A DNA stretch of 64,000 nt from Phoronis australis (Eukaryota; Phoronida; Phoronidae), in the NCBI GenBank assembly GCA_002633005.1, contig NMRA01000231.1:144473-208472 (forward strand), in the 5' to 3' direction. Position 1 is the stretch's first letter, and the number at the start of each line of letters is the position of its first letter. This document shows, in pieces, positions 42,001 through 54,000 of the stretch. A program made the position numbers and the translations under genes. The notes under the pieces were generated by a model. It did not search any database, was not told the DNA's origin, and saw only the letters and a program-made list of their open reading frames with translations.

Positions 42001-45000
42001 AAAAATCACACATACGAACACTAAATCATACGCACGATCATTCGTTCGTGCATGTGCTTCAAAGCTCGTGAGTATGATTTTGTTGTTTGTATACATTGCT
42101 GTGATTCGTACGCATGTGATTTTTGGGTTCGTATGCATGATTCATGGGTTCTTATGCACGATTCGTAGGTTCGTAAGTGGTTCGTGCCTAAGATGCCATG
42201 CTTGTGTGTACGATTCTATGGGTGTGTATGATTCTATGGTTTATAGTTCCCCTCAGTCTGTAAGCAAGTGGTTTTGTCAAGTTACTGTCTATAGATGTCC
42301 AGCTTAAAAATTTTAAGTACATTCTCTTGGTAAATGAATCATTAGCATTGAATTGATTGCACTGTAACCTACATTCAAGAAAGCAGACCACAATTTTCAG
42401 CATGCTGCTGCTTCACTCACAGGTCCAAATTATTGATAATTTCAAAGTGAGCACACTTCAACTGAGGTAACATTATTTTACTGTTAGAATGAATTTAATT
42501 TGACATTAGGATATTGTCAATAGTTGAAGCAGTATAGGGGTCTTAGCAATAGGCTATGGTAGGTAACATGTTGAAAGCAGGTAAGTGGTGATTTATAACC
42601 CAAGGCATCAACTGAGTGTTTATGGTAATTATCAGTAAGTCATATAGTTCACCCTTAACCATAGTCAGCCTGTGTTTACCCTATGCATAGCTCTGTATGG
42701 TATTAATCAAGGCTGAGGAAATCAATGAATGGGTGTGTTAGCATTTGATAGGCAGTCTATTGTCATGTTTTTGAATGGGATACCTCAAAGGAAGTGGGCT
42801 CTAAATAAACTTTTATATCAGATAACATTCCTAACTTTAAAAGGGCAGCTGAATGTTATATAGTAGAACTGAATCAAAAACTGAACAAAACTTGGTCTCC
42901 CTCCAACAGCAAGACTTACTGCATAGTTTTACTACCACTGATAAACACACTTGTCAAATAATTTAAGAAAACTCTCACCAGTTTCAGACAATAAGTGCCA
43001 AATTTGATCCGTTTTTCATTTTTCAAAGGTTTCTCAACCTTGTTGCGAATGCTCAGAATTTTATTATGGTAGCTACGGTTTAGAACTTCAAAATAATATC
43101 TATACTTTATCAAAAAATGAAAAAAAAAATCATTTGCCCGCCATATTATGGCCTAAAGTGATGAAAGTTCACCATAATCAAACTTTAACAGAATTTGTTC
43201 CCCTTATTGGTGCAGTGAAAAATTTAATTGAGTAATTCTAATGGAATATCCAAAAGCCCTAGAATATATAAAAACCCTATATATGATAAACACATCAAAA
43301 CCTTCAATTCAACATGAAAGAACAATCATGTCAAGCCTGCCCAAATGCAAAACAACATAAATTAAAGCAAAGGCAGTGAAATTGCTATAAAATAAGAATT
43401 GCATGTACCATCACATAAAATCAATGCACGGAGCACTAACAAGTTAATCTTCGTACTTTTGGTTCAAAAGGAACCAACTCTGTCGACAATTTCCAATTAG
43501 GCAGACTCGCTTATGGCGCATAGATGGATGACCAGCGAGTTCTATTTTAGTGACTGAATTCATCAAAAATGATCCCGTGCTTCACAGACAATGTAACAAA
43601 CTTTCACTTCAATTCATGTAAGGTAAAACTGTCACCAATTTAGGACACAGTAGGGCTGGCAAGTGGAATTATGTATTCAAGGCCAGTGAAAACGACCAAT
43701 TATGGCAAGTGTTTTGATCGAAATTTGTGTGTTTTTACCGTACACAACGAGACCAATTGGGAATGCTGCCAGAAAATGGTCAAATTCAACAATTAGCCAG
43801 TATGGTACAGGACCTTTAAAATTAAAGGACCAAAACTGGTTTAACGGCTGAAAACGTATTTTGGGATTAGTATACTGGATTAGAACGATTTCTTGAAGGT
43901 ACAATAAAACAACGAATTTTGTTATGTTCTTGTGAACTGAATACAAATCACCAACTCCACTAGCTGCCAAACAATCAACGAAATCAAGGTGAGGGACTTC
44001 ACCAGTTAAATATACCTGGCTACAACAGCAGAGTGTTGAACTTTGACCGCGAAGGTTGAGCATTTGATCCTCGGTGCCTTGAGACTGATCTCAGACAAAC
44101 ACTTTTCTCCCAAATGTCTCAATGCTAATACCAATACAGCACATACCCGTTTTTATTCACTTTTACTAAATGTTTGCTCTGAGCACTATTTTTAACGACT
44201 CCTTCATCAATACAACATAAACCAAGAAGTAATCAGCCCTCAATGTTTTGTATCCACCTGTTAAGTCAGATATTACAAAACAAGTAATTCCATGAGTAAA
44301 GAATAATGGAAACAACTATTCCATAGGTCTGAGCTTGAAATTAGTCTTATCAGCAAACCATATTAGCTGGGGTTTCAAACTTCCCAGAACTAATTGCGCA
44401 CTCATCAAAAATAGTCTAAGCAGGGGGAGCTTATAAACATGGCAAAACACGATGACTTCGGATGTGCGCCTCAGAGCCAATTAAATTTAAAAAAAACTTA
44501 AAGAACTGTTTCATATTTCATTAATGATTGTTGAATCCACAGGACGCAATCTATGTCCCGTTTAGACATCAACTTTTGGCTCTGGCGCAACTGACACGGA
44601 GCAAATTGACCAGTGTAAAGCAGCCGTTTACACACACCACTCACTAACCGTGGCAAGACGGAAATTAAAGGCTGGAGAGACTGGATCACACATGCGCAGG
44701 TTTACAAATGACGAGAGTTGCAGAGACAAAGAACCCCTACGTAGGTCATTGCACAAGCGCAGTAGAGATGATCCTTTCCGCCTTGCTCCAGTTTCGCATT
44801 TAGACTTATAATTGACACGGTGCAAGATGTTCGGGCGCAAATTGCTCTACCTCACAAACGGGAGGCAAAAATTTGTCACCACGGTGTCAATTTGCTCTGT
44901 GTCAGTCCGTTTACACACTGGAACAACTTGTTCCATGTCAGTTGATTCACGTCAACTTTGTAAGTGTAAATGGCACTTTAGTCGGATAATAAGCATTTTG

Positions 45001-48000
45001 TAGCCTGATTTAAAATGCATACAAAAAGCTGTTAGGATATGGGGGAATAAGAGATGAGGGCAAATGGGTTCTTCAAAGACATATGCTAACTGATCGTAGG
45101 CTTTGATCTTGTTGATTCCCATAAAAGGGCAAGTATTCTAACTTCTCAACATGTAAATAACAGCTAACCTCGCATAGACTTCAAAATTTCATACTGCCCA
45201 ATCACTGCTTCTTCTCGTCACCTTATCATCAAACTTATATTGATCAGAGTAATAACCGGCGGCATGAATGCAAAATCTGAAAGTCAACCGGGACTCACTT
45301 TGCCCATTACAATCCCTCAAGTGAAAAACAATTAATTTAATAAACATTTTTTGCGTGTATATAATTCTACGGGTTTAATCACAATGAAGTTTTGTCGTTG
45401 ACTTGAAAACAGTATGCCTGTGACATACAAGTACCTATGCGTTATTTGCCAACATTTTTGGGGATATGATGAAAGCTTCGACAAAGAGAATTTTTCTCAG
45501 CAGTTCTGTTTAGAGTTAAAATACTAAAAACTTAAATAACAAAGTGTAACCAATCCCGATAATTTGACATGTATGCTATAACTGCAGGGATATACTTAGC
45601 CACTCGCCCAGTTGCCAATGTGAGTAAAAATGGTGCTGGGCGAGTAGAAGTTGACTTGCCGGTCGTCCAGGTGGCGAGCGAATTTTCAGAGCACAATTAA
45701 AACACTATATCGTTTCCCAGATGAACATGAATAAATTTTCTCCTTGTGTTGTTTTTATCCTGAATTTAAGGTTCAGTTTGGTCAGCGTGTCAATGCTGCG
45801 GCAGTAAAAAACATATCGGCACAGTGCGATCCCACCGATTCAGTAGACGTCGCCCATTACACGATTCTGCTGTACTTTTTGTTTGTTCTCTTTCAATAGA
45901 TTTGGTAAGTGAACTAACTCTCAATTCAAAGTACTTTTTATAAACCTGACAAGTCATTGAAATGTAGTGTACATACCCCTGTGAAGTGTACGTACCAACA
46001 ACCTCTGTGATATAAAGTATTGGCCACAAGTATTTTTACATACTGCTGTTCTCATGAACAATACTGATATTTCCAAAATGCATCCAGTCTGACAAAACAA
46101 AAAAAACAATGGACATTATTAAATTTGTGGGAAATAAAATGCCACACAGGTCTTGGCTAGTAACATCATAGAAGACATGTCATGTGACAACTGATGTTGC
46201 AGAGGCAGGTTCTCTATCTCTCAAAACAACTTGCAACAAAACAACTTGCAACAAAACAACTAGTAGAGGCAGCACCCATACATTTGTAATTTAGCCAAAA
46301 TTTGACGTTGATTGACCGTGCGTAGTGTACGTACCCCCCAACCAGTACCATTTTTTACTGTTTACAAGTTGAACACTGGGCCTAACATTGCTTTAACTAT
46401 TTTGACCAACTGGTGAATGTGTTGAAAACTACTCAAATAGCACCAATAAAGTTTTTGAAAAAAGTAGTTACCTTACCTGTCATTTTCTTTTTGTAAGAAT
46501 CATATTGCAAGAGAAGAAGTTACCATTATACTGTGTTAAGACATGCAATGTATCATCATCTAGAACAACTTGATCAGCACGGTAATAACTTTTCTTACTT
46601 TAGTATGTAATACTTCTTCAGTTTGATCAAGAACTTGCTAAATTAACAGCTACTTCATGAATTTTTGCATGATAGAATTGGGCTGTGACCAAAAGTTGAA
46701 GCGTACGTACCCTTTTATGCAACTGCCATGCATTAGGCCATAAAATTTTATTTGGTGGTTCTTGTGCAAAAATATTTTAGATTACAAACCTGGAATGATG
46801 GTACTTTAAAATAACCCAGCTTTTACAGTTATACGACAACCTTCATTTTTCACCAAAAGTGGCTACCGAATATGGACCTTGATTATGTCCATATATATAA
46901 TGGCAAATTTTCAAAATGCATTAACCCATAATTTTCGTTATAAACAAACACCACAGTGGTATTCAGCTGGAAAAAACAACCAAGTGCGGTTTTTGATTTT
47001 TAAAAATCGATGAACCAATAATCTAAAAACTACACCCATTGGGTACGATAGAAGATAAACTATCGCGCGTATTGATATACTCGGTAGATATACAAACGCT
47101 GATCAGAGTTAACAATTATCCCTGTTTAACCAGATTTTTGACCAGGAAACAGTTGTTGTGTCCACTTTTCATTATTTATTACTGACAAAGAGCTAGAATA
47201 GTTATATAGTCAGTGCCACCGAAACTGTTCAGAGATTGCAAATCTTCAGTTTGGTTATCACCATATTTGCACTTATGTATATATTTTATGATTTGAGTTC
47301 TAATAAAGATTAAACTTTAATGACATGTGAAATGTTTACTGTACCTGTAATGTGGTAAGTTTAGGGATGGGCTCACAATGAACTTAACTAATTAAGTTTA
47401 GCTGGCAATCAAAATCTACCACTGTTTTGGTACTTCAAGTTTAAAGCTTAGATAAAAAATTATCAACCCGTTCTCGGTAAAAAAAACAAGTGGGCAGAAG
47501 CATTAAAAATTAAATAAAGAAAACCAATATGAAACTTAACATTCTTTTGGGAAGTGGCCCTTTGTGAAGATAAACACAAGTTAACCTTTTTAGTCATTGA
47601 ATAATATTTATAATGTCAGTGGCGGATCTACGTTTTCAGCAAGGGGGGTTTAGGATTCCCGCAAAGGTCGAATCCGAGGCACGTGGCGCCGAGCAGGGGG
47701 GTCGGGTAAACCCTCTCCTGTGTAAGACAACATTTTGTTTTTGTAGCCAAACAGTGAAATTTCCATGCATCCTCGTACGTTTCTGGCACTTAACATGTCC
47801 CTGGAGTTTTTCTTACGATAATTAAAAACCCTTCTCGATTTGGTCACGTGAACTTGGCTCATAAGTTTCGTGAAACCATATTTGTGCACATCTGGGTATG
47901 AGTCACACCACCAGCAAAAATTTTGTTGGAACATCTGCTTACACACACCTCTTTAGCATACGAAAAAGTGTGGTGTATATACAGGGGCTTAGACAACTAC

Positions 48001-51000
48001 CAAATATTCAAGAGCATAAGGAGCTGCACCGACGGGGCGTAAAAACTTGAATATCAGATGATCGCAACAGCCTCAAGCTGTTTAAGAATGAAGACCTGTT
48101 CTGTTAGTCCGGAAATAAACATGTGTTCTGTATCGTTGCGAGAAAAACTGGCGAACGATGGTGCTCTCAGCTTATAGTCTTTTATTAAAAGCGACAATAA
48201 TCAATTAAGTATCACTTTATTAAGCTGAATCACGCTGACAACAATTGAAAAACGTCAAATGTTTCAGGAAAAAAATCCTCTGTAAACAGTTTCACGAAAC
48301 CAAAACATTCTGTACACCGTGGTGAAAAGATATATCGGGAGCAGTTCGCAGAGGGACCAGATGTACACTGAGAGTACACAAAATCTCTGGCCTGGTCCGT
48401 CACGAGACCAAAAGTACACCTATGCTTATTGTCCCTATAAAAATAGTCGATCTGTCGCGGGACCAAACAGTACTGGCTGAGATAAATAGTTTTACAAAGC
48501 ACACTTTGNACTCGCGACCAGACCACGGTGCCCGCCACAACAGCAATTCTTCGGAAAACGAATTTTTTTCAAAAGTATTACATGTACACTGTATGATATT
48601 GCGCAAGACAACTTTACTATACACCAGTTACAAACGTGTGGGGTGTAATAGGATGACACGGCATGACAGATAAGGTAAAAACGTTGCACATCAATTAGCC
48701 TGAATATCAGGGTTGCGGCACCACAGTATTTCCCCTAATCAAATCAAAACATATCTTAGAGTAAAGAAACTAGTTACCTAAAGAAATCAGCTATAGAGCT
48801 GCTCTTTCAGCGGTGGATTCATCTAAAATGCTTGGCTAGTCTACTTCAGAAGTGTCGACGGAAGCGCGCGCACAATTGATCTCCAGGGTTTTGCCGATGA
48901 GCCACGAAGACTCGAAATGCGTTGATTTTCATAACAGCAACTCACAATGCAAAACAATATATTTTCAGAGTGAACCCCCCCCCATTTTTTTCCAAGTTGG
49001 TTTACTTGGGGTTTACACACGCTGGCGTTGACTTTTTTGTTTTGCTGGAGATGTTTTCTTTTTTTTAATTTTTGGGTCCTGGCCCGAGGAGGGGTTTAAA
49101 CCCNNNNNNNNNNNNNNNNNNNNNNNNNNNNNNNNNNNNNNNNNNNNNNNNNNNNNNNNNNNNNCCCCCCCCCCGTAGATCCGCATCTGAATGTACCAAG
49201 TTAAAACTACTCTCCAGAGTTGCAGGCTATAACTCTGCAAATGTCAGAGAAAACCAAATTGGGGTATTAACAACAACCATTGTTAGCAATTACCTTTCCA
49301 CTTCGTTAGCTCAGATCTACATCAATACAAAGGGCCTGCTGAACAGGCATCCAAAAAGTTGTCTGGGACTTAGGGAATCAGAGCTGTCACCAGAATAAGC
49401 GAGAAATTCTCTACATGTTGGCGGTGTGAGCGCATGCTAATTCAATGTTTGCTGACAGAAAGTTGTTGTGAAACAATATCTCGATTGTATATCATATGGT
49501 CAGATGTTAGGAGAATCTTTGTTTAGATATTCATATACATTATTCGAATCATTCAATTGTTACTGTGCAACTTTTGCCCTGATGGTTTTGCTGTGGAAGG
49601 GTAACCTGACTTCGCGGCCCCCAACGAGCTAGTAAGTAGATTTGCAGTTTTGCATCTTATTCACCAAAATAATCACGTGCACATTATTTCTTTGGCTCAC
49701 TAGTATAGTCTTTTCGTGACTGGAAGTTTAGTTGCTAACTTTGGCTGGTTTATGATCGTGATGTCTTCAGGCCGGCCGCGATGGGTCTGATCGGGTTCCC
49801 AGCCACTGGCCGGGATAACAAGCGTTTTTGTGTGTTTAGAACTGAAAAAAATCGCAAGTCTAAAATTACAACACACAGCTATGTTCCCCTTTTTGTATTT
49901 CACGGACGAATAATTTGAATTTATCACCGAACACTGGGCCCAAAACTCCCGCGACCGTCCTTGGTAAATTGGCCTACTGAACTACAGTTCCAATACCTAT
50001 AAATCCGTAACAGCGAAATAAACACATTAATTGTTCAATAACTCGATGTATTTGTAAGGGTTTTATATCGAATTTTGTTGATTTTTTGGTGTAAAACATT
50101 GAATTCAACGGATAAGCTGACACCAGTAAGCCTGTTGTGAGCTGCTGAACAGACGGCGTTCGAACCTCTGACGTCATTGGTTAATTTCAACACCTCCGTC
50201 TGTCGTCTTGTGTCAGGTAAAAGAACCGTACTTGCATTGCTGTTATCATTAAGTGGAACTACTCAATCTATTGCTACAAAATAGGTTGTTTTTTTGGGTG
50301 GCATTCTCCTTTAAGGATGATTTCAGGTAATTTGTTGAGTCAAAACTGTATTGTTACTCAAGAATACAAGTTGCCCTATTGACAATCGCAAGGCAGCGAC
50401 GCATCAGTTGGCAAGTTTTTGCCATGGGATTTCAGCACATTTTTTTTTAAAAAATCATAATTTAACAACAAGTTTGATAGCAATGCACCACAGTTTTGTA
50501 GAAAGTCTGTCATAGGTTACAGATACATCACAGCTCGTAAATTTGATTTCACCCGTTGTCGGAGACCGGGTTTCAACCGCCTTAGGCTATAACAAGCACC
50601 CTCCTTCGAAATGAATTTTTCTAAGCACCCTGAGCAAATACAAAAGCCCTTATAGATGGTGACATCAGCGCACGAAATGATGATTTTTACTGACCCTGGC
50701 AGCAAGTTTGCGGTGACAAACGAAAACGGCCGGGCGACTGAATTTCGGGCTGGGAGAGTAGATTTTCTGGCTCACTTGCCCAGCTGGCGAGCAGGGTTTT
50801 GAAACCTGGGTATAACCCTGAACGAACCGGTGGAGGAATAACACTTGATTGGAGAACTGCTGTGAAAAAAGAAATACACTAGTTCATGATGCCAATATCT
50901 AGTTGTGTGAGCAGTGTAAAAATGGCCAGTGTCCGATTTGGGTAACTGAACCAAGTTCGATTGTGGAAGTATATGTTCGAGTGGGGGAGAGTAATAGCCT

Positions 51001-54000
51001 CCCAAGGAGTCCCATTATAAACAAAAGATGCTTATAGTAACATGACTTTGATAGTTTTACCAGTGCAACGCATATTTTGTTGAAAGCTTCTGGGGGTGCC
51101 ATGGAAAGCCTATGGAAGACCACAAGGATATACTGTCTTTACTGGTGTAAAGCTGTATACTAAATATTCAGATTTGCGCTGACGTGGGTAAAAAAGTGGT
51201 AAGATAAAATCTGAAACAAAATTAGTGTCATTAAAAACTACAGTCTTCCTTCATGCGCGCACCCAGGGGGAGCTCGGGGGGCTCAAATGAGCCCCCCATT
51301 TGGCGAAATGGGCAAAAAGGTTCACCTCTGAGAAACAAAAAGTCCAAGTAAATGAGACAAAAGTCCACTAAACAAGCACAAATGCGAAATTCACAGTGGT
51401 GCCGTTTTTTTTTTTTAGTCCTCCCGCTTTTTTGTTACCAAAAGGTCCACAACGTCAGGAATTCGAGCCCCCCCATACTGAAGGCTGGGTGCGCGCATGT
51501 TCCTTGAATAAGCTAAATTATTTAACAGTGCTGGAAAAATGGCATTCTACCGTTATTCTGCTGCTAAAGTTGAGAAGCGATCTTAAGCGACGGATTTCGG
51601 CGCCGTGAAATATTGCGTCACTTATTGGCCAGTGTCTTTTTTCGCCGATTCTTCAATCAATTGTACTTCTTTCACGAGGTTGCATAGATGTCACAACAAA
51701 TTATCGAAACTGGTTTCATTTAGTTAGAAGTGTTTAGAATTCTGATACCGAAAAACTGAGTTTCAGAACGAATTTTGCAGCTGCGAAGTTGTCGCAAAAA
51801 TTTAGGAAATGGCGAGTACATGTGTCACGAGCATACAGTTTTCAAAACGACAACATACTTTTCATTGTTACAAAGGGTCGAGAATGACGACAGAAAATGA
51901 CGTTTGTTGCATTGTTATTCAATTAAACGGTTGTAACGGGCAAGGTGAGTGTCAGTTGCAATTGACTCCCAGATTTTGCATGCACCCGTCTGGTCTTTAG
52001 CTTTACATGTTAATACAGGTTTCACCGCGAGTTGACGAGCAAAACTACCCTGGCTGTGTGCAATTTCGGGGTCTTTGGAAGAAAAACACACAATGGTACC
52101 TAGCTGTGTTTTGACGGCAGTCTTCATACACTTTTTATAGCTGGCTGGCTATACTGAGGCTAGACAACACGTAGCCCCTCGGTAGGCCATTTAGGGGCTA
52201 CAATACGTCCATTAGCTTTCTGTACGCATTTCGTTACATGTATTTTAAATGGGCGGTAGGCCAAACCCGGCCACCGATTTAGAGTTTTCACCTAACCAAA
52301 AAATACATTCCACACATGAAATTATCACTTAAAAAGCGCTTACTTTCTTCATTGGTCCTTAATTTCTAGTTCTATACATATCTTCGATGAAGTTTAGTTG
52401 TGAGGATTAAGGTGACTTTGGCCAAGAATTCCAACTCCAACTTTTGGGTTGCCGTTAACTTTTTCACCACGGGCACAATAACCTTAAGTATAGGTCAACT
52501 GAGTCACGTGAGTTAGGCAAAGGCTAAAGCGAGACTGAGCGAAGTGCATGACACAGGCACATGACACTTGCAAAATAGCATGAAGAGCACAGGCATCCTC
52601 AGCTTCTGATCGTACCCAATACACTACATATAATACTACAAGGTGAGCTGACACTCCCGACCAGAAATTCCACGGGTGCTTCACTTCAGCCGTCCATATC
52701 AAACACAAAACTCAATAAATTTACACAAAACAGAGGTTCAACAAACCATGAAGAATTGTCCTTTCTCCCAATACCATTCACGGTGTCCAGTTCCGGCGAC
52801 TTCGTAAGAAATTCGCAGTCAAAGAACAAAAATGTTCACAAAAAACCCCCACACACTTCCATCGGGGGCCGCTCGAGGTCAAGGACGGTACGGAAATTGC
52901 CGGTGAGTTACGGAGTACCGACATCGTGACTTTACGCGACAAACCGACAATTTCCGTACCGTCCTTGACCTCGAGCGGCCCCCGATGGACGTGTGTGGGT
53001 TTTTGTGAACATTTTTGTTCTTTGACTGCGAATTTCTTACGAAGTTGCCAGAACAGGACACCGTGAATGGTATTGGGAGAAAGGAAAATTTTTCATGGTT
53101 TGTTGAACCTCTGTTTTGTGTAAATTTATTGAGTTTTGTGTTTGATATGGACGGCTGAAGTGAAGCACCCGTGGAATTTCTGGTCGGGAGTGTCATACCT
53201 TGTAGTATTATATGTAGTGTATTGGGGACGATCAGAAGCTGAGGACGCCTGTGATGAGGAGAAGGTATCAGTTGAAATTTGTGTCTCTTAGAATTTTTAT
53301 TCGTCAACATGCGTGATTTCACGAAACTTCCTCAAAATGGCACCCGGTAAGAGAAACTCGAGCAAACATCAATTTGTTTAAGTTTTGCTGACTAAATTGT
53401 ACCCAGAGTCATGGTATGTGTTAATTACAACTCCATGTTCCTATATGTATGGCTCATTTGATTTTTTGCTGTATTTTGAAATGAGTAACATTTTGTGAGG
53501 ATGGCATCCAGGGCGATGTAATTGTCTATACTGGGACCAGTTGACCAGGTGGTAAGTACTGTATAATTTCATACATGAAGCAGCAAGCATCTCATCCCTG
53601 ATTTTTCAAAATTAGGGACGTACCAATATGATTTTTTCCTTTTGAATATATGGCTTGTTTTATCATTTCATACTTGATATCTTGTAGCCGGCAATTGAGA
53701 ATTGTGTTTCAAAGACAACTTTCATAAACCTAGAACGACCCGTATTAGTGCATGCTGTCAAAAAATAAGCCACGCTAGTTCAGCAACAAGACATTTAAAT
53801 AGAATCTTACACAGGTGGATACACACCGCTGTTAGTTTAATTTTGAAGCAAAATATTTTGCAAGTGCTTTCCGACACTGACGACATATCACACCAGCCAC
53901 GCCAACTGACTAAAATAATTGTCAACCTCGTCCCAGCTAGAGAGAGAAAGTTGAAATTCTTGAGACACTAAAATCTGACAAAATAAATATCTCCCATTTT

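Noticed and set aside
41861-42240. CRISPR-like array
   Set aside because: Repeats are contiguous, diverged and inverted in the second half, with no unique spacers, in animal DNA.
43677-44063. 128-codon minus-strand frame in POU2F intron 1
   Set aside because: Composition and lack of similarity or splice context indicate chance.
48230-48689. Several overlapping frames on both strands
   Set aside because: Frames cross an ambiguous base, lie inside a transposon-like element and show no transposase motifs.
52879-53322. 147-codon minus-strand frame
   Set aside because: It reads through the palindrome arm and spacer antisense to the outward frame; basic, low-complexity-like and without domain features.
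53702-53971. 89-codon plus-strand frame near POU2F exon 1
   Set aside because: No ATG at the start, no recognised features.
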